Shown piece after piece: positions 32,557 through 41,108 of a stretch of 64,000 nt of DNA. The position numbers and the translations under genes are program-made. Every line of letters begins with the position of its first letter. The stretch's first letter is position 1. The notes below the pieces were generated by a model that saw only the letters and a list, made by a program, of their open reading frames with translations, did not search any database and had not been told where the DNA came from. The stretch is from Nonomuraea solani (lineage in GTDB: Bacteria; Actinomycetota; Actinomycetes; Streptosporangiales; Streptosporangiaceae): assembly GCF_900108335.1 (NCBI RefSeq), contig NZ_FNVT01000029.1, positions 1 through 64,000 on the forward strand. Reading direction: 5' to 3'.

Positions 32557-33164
32557 CGGCTCTGCGCACGGCCCACATGGTGGCTTCGGTGCTGCTCGGC
32601 TACCCCGACGACCGGCTGTACGGCGCGCGCGACGTGCTGGCCGAGGCGGTGGGGGAACTGCCCGCCGGCGAGGTCCGCGACCGCCTGACCGCCTTCCTCC
32701 AGCACGTCGCCGTCACCGCCCAGGCCGACCTGGCCGCGCACTACGTGGCGACCTTCGACCTCAAGCGGCGCTGCTGCCCCTACCTGACCTACTACGCCTA
32801 CGGCGATACCCGCAAGCGCGGCGGGGCGCTGCTGCGTTTCAAGCACGCTCTGCGCCGGGCAGGCTTCGAACCGGTCGGCGGCGAGCTGCCCGATCACGTG
32901 GCCGTGGTGTGCGAGCTGTCGGGCCGTGGCGCCGTGTGGGAAGCGCGGCGCCTGCTGCAGGAGCACCGGGCAGGGCTGGAGCTGCTGCGCACGGCACTGG
33001 AGCAGGAACGCTCACCGTACGCCGACGTGGTGGCGGCCGTGACGGCGACGCTGCCCCCGGCCGGACCGCGCGAGCGAGAGGCCGCTCTGCGGCTGGCGGC
33101 CGAAGGGCCGCCGGCCGAGGAGGTCGGGATGGAACCCTACGCCGTCATGGAGGCATCGCGATGA
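32553..33164 (+). CDS. narJ: Nitrate reductase assembly chaperone
   Basis: 203 residues, an all-helical NarJ/TorD-type chaperone: SVLLGYPDDRLYG, then YVATFDLKRRCCPYLTYYAY, the family signature, then RKRGGALLRFK. It binds apo-NarG until the molybdenum cofactor and FS0 are inserted. The start overlaps the narH stop (ATGA) and its own stop overlaps narI in the same manner, so all four genes are one coupled operon. Confidence 0.92.
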   Translation: MTALRTAHMVASVLLGYPDDRLYGARDVLAEAVGELPAGEVRDRLTAFLQHVAVTAQADLAAHYVATFDLKRRCCPYLTYYAYGDTRKRGGALLRFKHALRRAGFEPVGGELPDHVAVVCELSGRGAVWEARRLLQEHRAGLELLRTALEQERSPYADVVAAVTATLPPAGPREREAALRLAAEGPPAEEVGMEPYAVMEASR

Positions 33165-33871
33165 ACGTCGTGCTGTGGGTGGTGGCGCCGTACGTGGCAC
33201 TGACACTGTTCGTGCTCGGGCACGTCTGGCGCTACCGCTACGACAAGTTCGGCTGGACCACCCGCTCGTCACAGATGTACGAGTCGCGGCTACTGCGCAT
33301 TGGCAGCCCGCTGTTCCACTTCGGCATCCTCGTCGTGCTGCTCGGTCATGTCGGCGGGCTGGTCATCCCCAAGACCTGGACCGAAGCGGTGGGCGTCAGC
33401 GAGACCGCCTACCACGTGACGGCCGTCGCGCTCGGCACCGTCGCGGGCCTGGCCACACTCGGCGGGCTGGCGATCCTCATCTACCGCCGGCGCACGGTCG
33501 GGCCCGTGTTCACCGCCACCACCCGCAACGACAAGATCATGTACGCGGTGCTGAGCCTCACGATCGTGCTCGGGCTGTCGGCCACGGTAATGGCGAACCT
33601 CGTCGGCGGCGGCTACGACTACCGCACCACCATCTCACCGTGGTTCCGGTCGGTGTTCTACCTCAACCCGGATCCGTCGCTGATGGCGGGCGCGCCAATC
33701 CTGTTCCAGCTACACGCGTTGAGCGCGCTGGCGCTGTTCGCGATCTGGCCGTTCACCCGGCTGGTGCACATGCTCACCGCACCCGTCGGCTACCTGACCC
33801 GGCCCTATGTGGTCTACCGCAGCCGCGACGAGCAGCCGACCGGCGGACGGACGACGCGGCGCGCGTGGTAA
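33161..33871 (+). CDS. narI: Respiratory nitrate reductase gamma subunit
   Basis: 236 residues with five membrane helices. Candidate haem b ligands are the His in PLFHFGIL and LLGHVGGL (helix 2) and LHALSAL and RLVHMLT (helix 5). YLTRPYVVYRSR near the C-terminus is family-typical. It oxidises menaquinol at the outer face and passes electrons to NarH. It is the last gene of narGHJI. No strong hairpin follows the stop. Confidence 0.93.
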   Translation: MNVVLWVVAPYVALTLFVLGHVWRYRYDKFGWTTRSSQMYESRLLRIGSPLFHFGILVVLLGHVGGLVIPKTWTEAVGVSETAYHVTAVALGTVAGLATLGGLAILIYRRRTVGPVFTATTRNDKIMYAVLSLTIVLGLSATVMANLVGGGYDYRTTISPWFRSVFYLNPDPSLMAGAPILFQLHALSALALFAIWPFTRLVHMLTAPVGYLTRPYVVYRSRDEQPTGGRTTRRAW

Positions 33872-34787
33872 CCGTCGCGTTAGTCTCCAATCACCCTGGC
33901 GGGCCATCCGTTCCGGAATGAGAATCGGGCCGGGCGCCGCCGAGGTTGACCCTTGCTTGGTTCGGGTTGAGGCCATGCGTTAGTCGGACGCCGAAGCCGT
34001 GTAATGGGGTTTTGCCTCGAGTGGCGCCACGTGAGGCCCTGACGAAGCTCGCGGCTCTCCGGGAGGATATGCTCGCGGCCGCCCGAAGACACTGCGGCGA
34101 CGAAGCCACAGGCCCAGGACCTCGAGCGGTGAGGACGGGCCAGCCCCGGAGCCCTGGTTCGCTCTCTGGTCCCTCGGTATCGACGTGCGACATTCCGGAG
34201 AATGTCGTAGGGGACTGCGAAGCTGCCGCGATGACGATCGACCCACCGGACCTGAGCTGTGCCAATACTCATGCATGGTGGTTGACCTGCGGTTTGGCCT
34301 CGGTCCTCATGTGCTTTCGTCTGCTGTAATTGATCTTTATGCCGCTTGAACTGCATGGGTGAACGTTTTTGGCAGGTGAAGCTGCGGGCAGGACGAAGAG
34401 GATGCTTCACGGAAGGGTAAAACGGGCGATCACGAGCAGATCCGTTCTGCGGAGGAGCTCGGTACGGCCGCCGTCATGAAGGCACGTGAATTCGGCCGGA
34501 GGCGGCTTGACCAGTGCTTGGACGGGTCTGCGGTCAAGCCGGGCGTGTCCCGCCCGCCAACCCTTCCGCCATGCCCTTCCGTTGGGCGTCGCTCGGGTCT
34601 GGCTTTACGATCCGGCCTCAGGCGCCCGATACCCGGCAGCGCAAACCGGCGCATTTCGATCACGCCATTGGCCCGCCGATGTGCCGGACGCGTGCCGAAG
34701 AGCATGTGACGAGCATGAACTCGGCCGTCTTCGCCTCGCAGAAGGCGCTCGAAAATCGAGAAAGTGCAGGTCGGATGGGGTATGGAG
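33872..34787. other. Long intergenic region, no gene recognised
   Basis: About 900 bases between narI and tRNA-Lys. Open frames on both strands are short or biased in composition. A 16-base inverted repeat ACATTCCGGAGAATGT (about 34189-34204) is the only structure I notice. The tract PREALTKLAALREDMLAAAR near 34027 looks protein-like but extends no further. GC content is slightly lower than in the neighbouring genes. Confidence 0.4.
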
Positions 34788-34790
34788 TGG

Positions 34791-34863
34791 TAGGGCGCCC
34801 GGGGCTCGAACCCGGAACCTACGGATTAAAAGTCCGCAGCTCTGCCAATTGAGCTAACGCCCC
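34791..34863 (-). tRNA. tRNA-Lys (anticodon TTT)
   Basis: Cloverleaf read on the minus strand: acceptor GGGGCGT paired to GCGCCCT, D-arm GCTCAATTGGCAGAGC, anticodon loop CTTTTAA (anticodon TTT), T-loop TTCGAGC. The CCA end is encoded at 34788-34790. Confidence 0.95.
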
Positions 34864-34911
34864 TCGAACAGCAAGGGTACAGAGATTACCGCCCAGTCCG
34901 CGACGCCTCCA

Positions 34912-36066
34912 TCACCGGTAAGCCGCCAGCCCGGTAAGCGCCTCCCCCAGCACCAGCGTATGAATCTCCTGCGTCCCCTCGTACGTCAGCACACTCTCAA
35001 GATTGTTCATGTGCCTGATCACAGGGTACTCCAGCGTGATCCCGTTCCCGCCCAGGATGCTGCGGGCCTGCCGGGCGATGTCCAGGGCGGCCCGTACGTT
35101 GGCCAGCTTGCCGAAGCTGATCTGCCGGGGCTCCAGCCGCCCCGCGTCCTTGAGTTCCCCCAGGTGCAGCGCGGTAAGCCCGGCCTGGGCCGCCCCGACG
35201 TACATCCAGGCGAGCTTCTCCTGTGTGAGCTGGAAGGCGCCGATCGGCTTGTCGAACTGGACGCGCGTTTTCGCGTACGAGACCGCCGACTCCAGGCACG
35301 CCCGCGCGGCGCCCACGACGCCCCAGACGATGCCGAAGCGGGCCTCCGACAGGCACGACAGCGGGCCCTTCAGGCCCGTGACGCCGGGGAGGGCGGCCGT
35401 GGCGGGCAGGCGTACGTCGTCGAAATAGAGGGATGAGGTGATCGAGGCCCTAAGGGACAGCTTCTTGTGGATCTCAGGGGCGGAGAAGCCGGGGGTGGAG
35501 GTGGGGACGACGAAGCCGCGGACGCCCTCGTCGGTCTGGGCCCAGACCACGGCCACGTCGGCGATCGAGCCGTTGGTGATCCACATCTTGGAGCCGTTGA
35601 GGATCCAGTCGGATCCGTCTTTCTTGGCGTACGTGCGCATGTTGGCCGGATCGGAGCCGTGGTCCGGTTCGGTGAGGCCGAAGCAGCCGATCGCCTCGCC
35701 GGCCGCCATCCGCGGCAGCCACTCCTGTTTCTGCTCCTCAGAGCCGTACCGCCAGATCGGGAACATGGCCAGCGAGCCCTGCACCGACACGAACGACCGT
35801 AGCCCGGAGTCGCCCGCCTCCAGCTCCCGGCAGGCCACGCCGTACGAGATCGCGTCCGTCCCCGCGCAGCCGTAGCCCTCCAGATGCATCCCCAGCAGCC
35901 CGAGCGACCCGAGCTCCGGCGCCAGCTCGCGCGCCGGGAAGACCGCCTCCTCGAACCAGTCGCCCACGTGCGGCAGGACGCGGTCGGCGACGAACGACCT
36001 GACCGTGTCGCGGATCAGCCGCTGGTCGGCGTCGAGCTGGTCGTCGAGGCGCAGCAGGTCGTCCAT
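34912..36066 (-). CDS. Acyl-CoA dehydrogenase (glutaryl-CoA dehydrogenase-like)
   Basis: 384 residues, full-length. FAD/substrate motifs are CFGLTEPDHGSDPANMRT and WITNGSIADVAVVWAQ, the latter with the extended form seen in glutaryl-CoA dehydrogenases. The catalytic Glu lies in YEGTQEIHTLVLG, and LGGNGITLEYPVIRHMNN is the FAD-dimer loop. It transfers electrons from an acyl-CoA to ETF in lysine/tryptophan degradation or a related pathway. It stands alone; start ATG at 36066 with a GAAGGGA site 12-14 bases upstream (GTG at 36069 also possible). Confidence 0.88.
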   Translation of the reverse strand: MDDLLRLDDQLDADQRLIRDTVRSFVADRVLPHVGDWFEEAVFPARELAPELGSLGLLGMHLEGYGCAGTDAISYGVACRELEAGDSGLRSFVSVQGSLAMFPIWRYGSEEQKQEWLPRMAAGEAIGCFGLTEPDHGSDPANMRTYAKKDGSDWILNGSKMWITNGSIADVAVVWAQTDEGVRGFVVPTSTPGFSAPEIHKKLSLRASITSSLYFDDVRLPATAALPGVTGLKGPLSCLSEARFGIVWGVVGAARACLESAVSYAKTRVQFDKPIGAFQLTQEKLAWMYVGAAQAGLTALHLGELKDAGRLEPRQISFGKLANVRAALDIARQARSILGGNGITLEYPVIRHMNNLESVLTYEGTQEIHTLVLGEALTGLAAYR

Positions 36067-36165
36067 CACGGGGATCCCTTCGAATGAGTCGCATAGGGGA
36101 CTACCAGGGTTCTACCAGGGGTAATCCTGATGTGCGAATAAGCCGCCGCCGGGCAGTCTTGAGGC

Positions 36166-36453
36166 ATGAGCGAATACAACGTCAAGAAGCTGCGTCGGAC
36201 GCACAAGGGCCGGATCATCGCGGGCGTCTGCTCCGGTATCGGTGAGTACCTCGGGATCGACGCCAACATGGTACGAATCGCGCTCGCGATCGTCACCCTC
36301 TTCGGCGGGCTCGGCGTCGGCGTCTACGCGATCGGCTGGCTCCTCATGCCGGACGAGGAGCACGACACCTCGATCGTCCAGGACCTGATCAGCAAGCAGC
36401 AGGCGAAGAGCAACAACACCGACTGGAGCGGCGAGCACAAGCCGCAGGTGTGA
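36166..36453 (+). CDS. PspC-domain membrane protein
   Basis: 95 residues, one PspC domain: KLRRTHKGRIIAGVCSGIGE then YLGIDANMVRIALAIVTLFG and a second hydrophobic segment ending GWLLMPDEE. Small PspC proteins associate with the cytoplasmic membrane and envelope-stress control. No pspA is adjacent. It ends exactly beside the stop of the convergent MFS gene. Confidence 0.85.
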   Translation: MSEYNVKKLRRTHKGRIIAGVCSGIGEYLGIDANMVRIALAIVTLFGGLGVGVYAIGWLLMPDEEHDTSIVQDLISKQQAKSNNTDWSGEHKPQV

Positions 36454-37734
36454 TCATGCGGCGGCCTCGGCGCGCACCCGCGCGGTCTTGTCGCCCCGAG
36501 ACTCGGTCCAGATCATGGCCAGCACGGCTGCGCTGGTCAGCCCGGTGACGCCGGCCAGCGCCACCACCGGCTCCGGGCCGAGTCTCTCCGCCGCGAATCC
36601 GCCCACCAGGATCCCGATCCCCTGTACGGCCATCAGCCCCGACTGCACGAGACCGAACGCCTGGGCACGACGTTCGGCCGGTACGCACTGGACGAAGGCG
36701 GCATTGGCCGCGAGCTGGTACGCCCCGCCGATCCCCGACAGAACCCACGCCGCGAGCACGACGGCCAACGGCGGCCGCATCGCGGTGACGACCAGGGGCG
36801 CGCAGCTCAGCATGGCCATCCACCCCATGAGCCGCAGCCGCCGCGGCGGCGACACGAACCTGGCGAACAGGAACGCGCCCACCACCGTCCCGGTCGGCAT
36901 GGCGGCCATGAGCAGCCCGGTGATCACGGGAATCGGCAGAGTGCCCGTGTAGAGCGTGGCCGCGTACGGCACGGCGATGCCCTCGGGCAGGATGTAGAAG
37001 CCGCACAGCCAGGCGAAGAGCACCAGTGTGCGCAGTTTGCGCGACCCGAACACCAGCCGGGCCCCGCCCACGGTCATCGTCCACATGGACGGCTGGGCGC
37101 CCTCGCGGGCGGCGGCGGGACGGCGGCGTACGCCGGAGACGAGGATCAGCGCCGAGCCCGCGAACGTGGCGGCGTCGATGGCGAGCGCCCGATAGGGGCC
37201 CATGGTCGCGATCAGCGCTCCGCCGGCCGCGAAACCGACCATCTGTACGGCCTGGTTCGTCATGTTCTGGAGGGCCGAGCCCATTACGTACGCGTCGCCT
37301 TCGAGTACCTCGGGCAGCAGCGCCGCCCGCGCGGCCGAGAACGGGGCGCTGAGCAGCACCACGAGGAAGACCAGCCCGCACAGCACCGGAAACGGCATGC
37401 CCGGAATGGCCATCACGGCCACGAGCGCGGCCCTGATGAGGTCGCAGGTCAGCATGACGCCCCTGCGCGCGAACCGGTCCGCCAGCCCCGCCAGCAGCGG
37501 CCCGCCGACGATCGAGGGCAGGTATGTCAGCGCGTAGACCGCCGCCGTGGCCAGCGGCGACCCTGTGCGGTCGTAGACGAGGACGGCCAGCGCCACCTGG
37601 GCGAGCTGGTCGCCGAGAAGTGAGAGGGCCTGGCCGTACCAGAGCGCCCGGAACTCCCTGATGGCGATGACTTCGCGATAGGTGATCTGTCGTGCTCCGG
37701 CACGGCGATGCCGTCCCGGCCGCCGTCGCGCCAT
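36454..37734 (-). CDS. MFS transporter (EntS/MFS_3 type)
   Basis: 426 residues with twelve helices. FRALWYGQALSLLGDQLAQV in helix 1 and LADRFARRGVML between helices 2 and 3 are typical of MFS_3 exporters. Probably exports a small molecule, perhaps a siderophore or drug, but there are no biosynthesis genes beside it. The ATG at 37734 has GGAG 5 bases upstream; longer versions starting at 37770 or 37821 lack a site. Confidence 0.82.
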   Translation of the reverse strand: MARRRPGRHRRAGARQITYREVIAIREFRALWYGQALSLLGDQLAQVALAVLVYDRTGSPLATAAVYALTYLPSIVGGPLLAGLADRFARRGVMLTCDLIRAALVAVMAIPGMPFPVLCGLVFLVVLLSAPFSAARAALLPEVLEGDAYVMGSALQNMTNQAVQMVGFAAGGALIATMGPYRALAIDAATFAGSALILVSGVRRRPAAAREGAQPSMWTMTVGGARLVFGSRKLRTLVLFAWLCGFYILPEGIAVPYAATLYTGTLPIPVITGLLMAAMPTGTVVGAFLFARFVSPPRRLRLMGWMAMLSCAPLVVTAMRPPLAVVLAAWVLSGIGGAYQLAANAAFVQCVPAERRAQAFGLVQSGLMAVQGIGILVGGFAAERLGPEPVVALAGVTGLTSAAVLAMIWTESRGDKTARVRAEAAA

Positions 37735-37835
37735 TTGACTCCGCTGGGCCTGACTCAGGGTGCTCGTTACGTCACCTAAGGTGCCCGACCGGAGCCGTGG
37801 CACGCAAGCCGAAGCGGCCAACCAAAAGCAAAGGG

Positions 37836-38186
37836 TTACCAGCCCAGCTCATGAAGCCGGGCGTCGTCTATGCCGAAATGGTGACCGACTTCATGCACCA
37901 CCGTGATGCGTACCTCGTCGATCACATCATCCTCGGTATCGCAAATCTGGCATATCGGATTGCGGTAGATCTCGATGCGGTCGGGCAGGACTGCGGAGTA
38001 CCAGTCGCCACGTTCGGTGAGGGGGACACCGGTGTACAGGCCGAGCAGGTGGGGCTCTGGCGGATCATCGACGACAGTGACGACGACATTGCTCATGGCG
38101 CGCGTGAGATCTGGAGGGATCGTGTCCAAAGCCTCGGACACGAGCTCCTCGAACTTCTCCCGCGAAACCTCGATCACCCTTGCCAT
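37836..38186 (-). CDS. Minimal zincin-type metallopeptidase
   Basis: 116 residues with HEVGHHFGIDD near the C-terminus: His98, Glu99 and His102 form the HExxH site and Asp108 may be the third ligand. IRVHELGW-like endings are typical of the small actinobacterial metallopeptidase family (DUF1025). It lies in a two-cysteine context (CQICDTED). Substrate unknown. Confidence 0.85.
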   Translation of the reverse strand: MARVIEVSREKFEELVSEALDTIPPDLTRAMSNVVVTVVDDPPEPHLLGLYTGVPLTERGDWYSAVLPDRIEIYRNPICQICDTEDDVIDEVRITVVHEVGHHFGIDDARLHELGW

Positions 38187-38219
38187 TCTGCCCCGTCATT
38201 CGGGTAGGCAAGAAGCTGT

Positions 38220-39779
38220 ATGAAGTTCGTCCACAGGTCAAAGGCAGTCATCCGATCACGTGGCGCGAGGATCGCGGCGGTGCTCCTCGTGGCGGCCGTT
38301 GGTGCCTGGCTGGGGATTTTCCTCAGCGGGACCGTACGCGCCCAGGTGGGTCCGGTGGAGACGGGAATGTCCCTCCGACCGGCCTGGAACGGCGAGACGG
38401 TCGTCGACGCGAGCCCGCTCGGCACGCTCACGTTCCAGACCCACGACGCGCCGCTCAGGCTGCGCATCACGCTCGAGAACATCGATCAGGAGCGCGCCAA
38501 GGCCCTCCTCGAAGACCCGCGTCTGGCCGACCGCCTGCCCGGGGTGATCGAGGACGACCTCCTGGACGGCGTGCGCGCCCTCGTGATCCGCTCACTGCTC
38601 TGTGCGGGGGCGGGAGCCCTGATCGTGGTCCTGATGGTCTTCAGGCGCCCCAGAGTGGCTCTGCTGGGCCTTCTGGCGGCCTCTGTGGCGCTCGCGGGGA
38701 CGGGGGTCCTGGCCGCCGTCACGTTCCGGCCCAGCTCGCTCGTCGAACCCCGTTACTCCGGCCTGGTGGCCGCCGCGCCGTCGCTCGTCGGCAGCGCGGA
38801 GTCGATCGTCACCAAATTCGAGTCGTACCGCTCTCAGCTCACCAAACTGGTGACGAACGTCTCGAAGCTGTACGACACCGTCTCGACCCTGCCCCTGTAC
38901 GACGCCGACCCCAAATCCATCCGGGTCCTGCACATCAGCGACATCCACATCAATCCGATCGCCTGGAACGTCATCCGCTCCCTCAAGGACCAGTTCGCCG
39001 TGGACCTGATCGTCGACACGGGTGACATTTCCGACCATGGCACCAAGGCGGAGAACAAGTTCGTCGACGAGATCTCCACCCTTGAGGTCCCGTACGTGTT
39101 CGTCCGCGGCAACCACGACTCGATGGTCACCCAGAAGGCGGTCGAGAAGCAGAAGAACGCCATCGTCCTGGACGGCAGGGCGCAGAAGGTGGCCGGCCTG
39201 GACATCTACGGCCTCGGAGATCCCCGCTTCACCCCGGACAAATCCGTAGCCGTCGACTCGGACCCGGAAGTCCTCGCTCAGTACGCCCGCTCCCGCCTGC
39301 CCAAGGGCAAACCCGACCTGATCGCCGTCCACGACGGGGTCGTCGGCCAGGGCTTCTCGGGCGCCGCCCCCTTGATCCTGGCCGGTCACGCCCACGAACG
39401 CCGGACCACCATGCTTCCCACGGGCACCCGCATGCTCGTCCAGGGCTCGACGGGCGGCGCCGGTCTGCGCGCCCTCGAACACGCCCAGCCGACCCCCGTA
39501 CAGGCGTCCGTCCTGTACTTCGACAAGGAGACCAAGCGCCTCCAGGCCTGGGACGACATCACGCTGGGCGGGCTGGGGGAGCAGTCGGTGTACATCCAGC
39601 GTCACGTGGAGCCCGAGCCACAACGTATGATTTCTCCGGAGCCAACGATCGCCCCGTCTCCAACGGGATCGATCACCGGCACCACGTCACCGACCGCCGG
39701 TCCGCCACTTTGGCATCAAGGGCAATCGTCCCCTATGCTTCAGAGGTCTCCCGACGGAAGGCGACAGGGAAGTTCCTAA
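38220..39779 (+). CDS. Membrane-anchored metallophosphoesterase
   Basis: 519 residues. An N-terminal membrane helix (about 19-37) precedes an extracytoplasmic domain, a second helix pair (about 123-165) and a calcineurin-like phosphoesterase domain with all metal motifs: HISDIHINP, VDTGDISDHG, VRGNHDS, VHDG and LAGHAHERR. The C-terminus is a Pro/Thr-rich tail. It may hydrolyse a phosphodiester at the membrane; substrate unknown. The stop codon directly abuts the first base of tRNA-Glu. Confidence 0.82.
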   Translation: MKFVHRSKAVIRSRGARIAAVLLVAAVGAWLGIFLSGTVRAQVGPVETGMSLRPAWNGETVVDASPLGTLTFQTHDAPLRLRITLENIDQERAKALLEDPRLADRLPGVIEDDLLDGVRALVIRSLLCAGAGALIVVLMVFRRPRVALLGLLAASVALAGTGVLAAVTFRPSSLVEPRYSGLVAAAPSLVGSAESIVTKFESYRSQLTKLVTNVSKLYDTVSTLPLYDADPKSIRVLHISDIHINPIAWNVIRSLKDQFAVDLIVDTGDISDHGTKAENKFVDEISTLEVPYVFVRGNHDSMVTQKAVEKQKNAIVLDGRAQKVAGLDIYGLGDPRFTPDKSVAVDSDPEVLAQYARSRLPKGKPDLIAVHDGVVGQGFSGAAPLILAGHAHERRTTMLPTGTRMLVQGSTGGAGLRALEHAQPTPVQASVLYFDKETKRLQAWDDITLGGLGEQSVYIQRHVEPEPQRMISPEPTIAPSPTGSITGTTSPTAGPPLWHQGQSSPMLQRSPDGRRQGSS

Positions 39780-39852
39780 GCCCCCATCGTCTAGCGGCCT
39801 AGGACACCGCCCTTTCAAGGCGGCGGCACGGGTTCGAATCCCGTTGGGGGCA
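39780..39852 (+). tRNA. tRNA-Glu (anticodon TTC)
   Basis: Acceptor GCCCCCA paired to TGGGGGC, anticodon loop CTTTCAA (TTC), T-loop TTCGAAT. No CCA encoded. First of a three-tRNA cluster. Confidence 0.95.
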
Positions 39853-39952
39853 CAGCGAGCGCCTAGCGCACCCGCAAAACGGCTGGTCGAAGACCACCGA
39901 AGAGCTGGTAAGCTAAGCGAGCGCAAACAGAACGAAACGCAAGGCAAAGCAA

Positions 39953-40027
39953 GGTCCTGTAGAGCAGTTTGGAGTGCTCGCCACCCTGTCAAGGTGGAGG
40001 TCGCGGGTTCAAGTCCCGTCAGGACCG
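39953..40027 (+). tRNA. tRNA-Asp (anticodon GTC)
   Basis: Acceptor GGTCCTG paired to CAGGACC, anticodon loop CTGTCAA (GTC), T-loop TTCAAGT. No CCA encoded. Confidence 0.95.
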
Positions 40028-40032
40028 CTCTG

Positions 40033-40106
40033 GGTCAGGTAGCTCAGTTGGTACGAGCGTCCGCCTGAAAAGCGGAAGGTCGGCAGTTCGACCCTGCCCC
40101 TGACCA
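40033..40106 (+). tRNA. tRNA-Phe (anticodon GAA)
   Basis: Acceptor GGTCAGG paired to CCTGACC, anticodon loop CTGAAAA (GAA), T-loop TTCGACC. CCA is encoded at 40107-40109. It is only 5 bases after tRNA-Asp, so they are co-transcribed. Confidence 0.95.
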
Positions 40107-40127
40107 CCAGCTTTGAACAGCCAAGAT

Positions 40128-40160
40128 GCCCCGAAGCGACGATCGCTCCGGGGCGTTTTT
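40128..40160 (+). terminator. Intrinsic terminator of the tRNA cluster
   Basis: Stem GCCCCGAAGCG (40128-40138) with CGCTCCGGGGC (40144-40154), one mismatch, 5-nt loop, followed by GTTTTT. Confidence 0.88.
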
Positions 40161-40355
40161 GTGTCCGCTGACGGCAACAAACGAAGCGGACGGTCATCTG
40201 CAGTCGGGGTGTGAGCACCGGATGAACGGCTGGCAGATCGCTACGGCTGTCGCGCCTATGCATCGCCATGTGACCGCTTGATCCTTCTTGGCTGAAGTCA
40301 GTGACTTCACGAGAGCAAGGGCACGCTTCGACTCACTGAACAGGAGCCGACATCA

Positions 40356-40368
40356 TCAGATAATCTGA
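40356..40368 (+). promoter_or_regulatory. Palindromic operator overlapping the toxin-antitoxin promoter
   Basis: TCAGATAATCTGA is a 6+1+6 palindrome ending 4 bases before the antitoxin ATG. It contains a GATAAT/TAATCT -10-like element, so RNA polymerase and an autorepressing antitoxin would compete. The mRNA would have almost no leader. Confidence 0.6.
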
Positions 40369-40372
40369 TTCT

Positions 40373-40633
40373 ATGAAGGTGATGACTGCCACTGAAGCGT
40401 CTCGGAGCTTCGCCACCGTCCTAGACGAGGCGGAGCACGGGGAGACCATTGTGGTGACTCGTGGCGGGAAGCAAATTGCCGTGATCGGCCCTGCGCCTAC
40501 TGCACCAGGGCGTATGGTCAAGGCGTTTCTGGCCAGAAGGGCGGGGACGCTGGACGCGGATTTCGAGGCTGATGTCGCGGCGGCCCGCGAGGCAATCGAC
40601 GACGAGATGAGGGGCACGTGGCCCGACGCCTGA
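40373..40633 (+). CDS. Phd/YefM-type antitoxin
   Basis: 86 residues. The N-terminal DNA-binding domain MTATEASRSFATVLDEAEHG then ETIVVTRGGKQIAVI is the Phd/YefM fold; the acidic C-terminal half (DADFEADVAAAREAIDDEM) would wrap the toxin. The start is fixed by the conserved N-terminus; there is no ribosome binding site and the expected transcript is near-leaderless. It overlaps the toxin gene by 16 bases. Confidence 0.88.
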   Translation: MKVMTATEASRSFATVLDEAEHGETIVVTRGGKQIAVIGPAPTAPGRMVKAFLARRAGTLDADFEADVAAAREAIDDEMRGTWPDA

Positions 40634-41025
40634 TCCTGGACACGGGCGTGCTCATCGCGGCCGAGCGGGGCAAGGCGTCCGTGGACGCGGTGATCGAAGA
40701 CCCCGATGATGTGGCGATCGCGGCGATCACTGTGGCGGAGCTGCTTGTCGGTGTGGAAATGGCCGATGCGGCTCGCCGGCCCAATCGGCAGGCCTTCGTG
40801 GATGAAGTCCTGGCGTTGATTCCCGTCGAGGAATACACGACAGACGTCGCCAGAGTCCATGCTCGTCTTATGGCGCATGTTCGACGAGAAGGTAAGTCTC
40901 GTGGCGCGTACGATCTCCTGATTGCGGCGACGGCCGCGGCCACCGCGAGAACCATTATCACGATGGACTCGTCGGCGGCCTTCGAGGATCTCCCTGGCGT
41001 GCGGGCTCAGGTGGTTCCCCGCTGA
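40618..41025 (+). CDS. vapC: VapC-family PIN-domain toxin
   Basis: 135 residues starting at GTG 40618. PIN acidic residues are present: Asp in LILDTGVLIA, Glu in TVAELLVG, Asp in GAYDLLIAATA and Asp in IITMDSSAAF. It is probably a Mg-dependent ribonuclease cutting tRNA or rRNA, held inactive by the preceding Phd-type antitoxin. The pairing of a Phd/YefM antitoxin with VapC is common. The overlap ensures coupling. Confidence 0.9.
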   Translation: MARRLILDTGVLIAAERGKASVDAVIEDPDDVAIAAITVAELLVGVEMADAARRPNRQAFVDEVLALIPVEEYTTDVARVHARLMAHVRREGKSRGAYDLLIAATAAATARTIITMDSSAAFEDLPGVRAQVVPR

Positions 41026-41108
41026 CAGTCGGCGGCGGCCTTCAGAGCGGTGGGGTGGTTTCGCTCAACGGTGCACGCCCGGACACTTCTGCCTGGGCGT
41101 GGGTTTGA

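Noticed and set aside
34189..34204. ACATTCCGGAGAATGT inverted repeat as an operator
   Set aside because: Isolated, no neighbouring start codon and no second copy; kept only as a note.
33880..34410. 176-codon minus-strand frame after narI
   Set aside because: Composition rich in Arg/Pro/Gln/Ser with no hydrophobic core pattern; no start signal.
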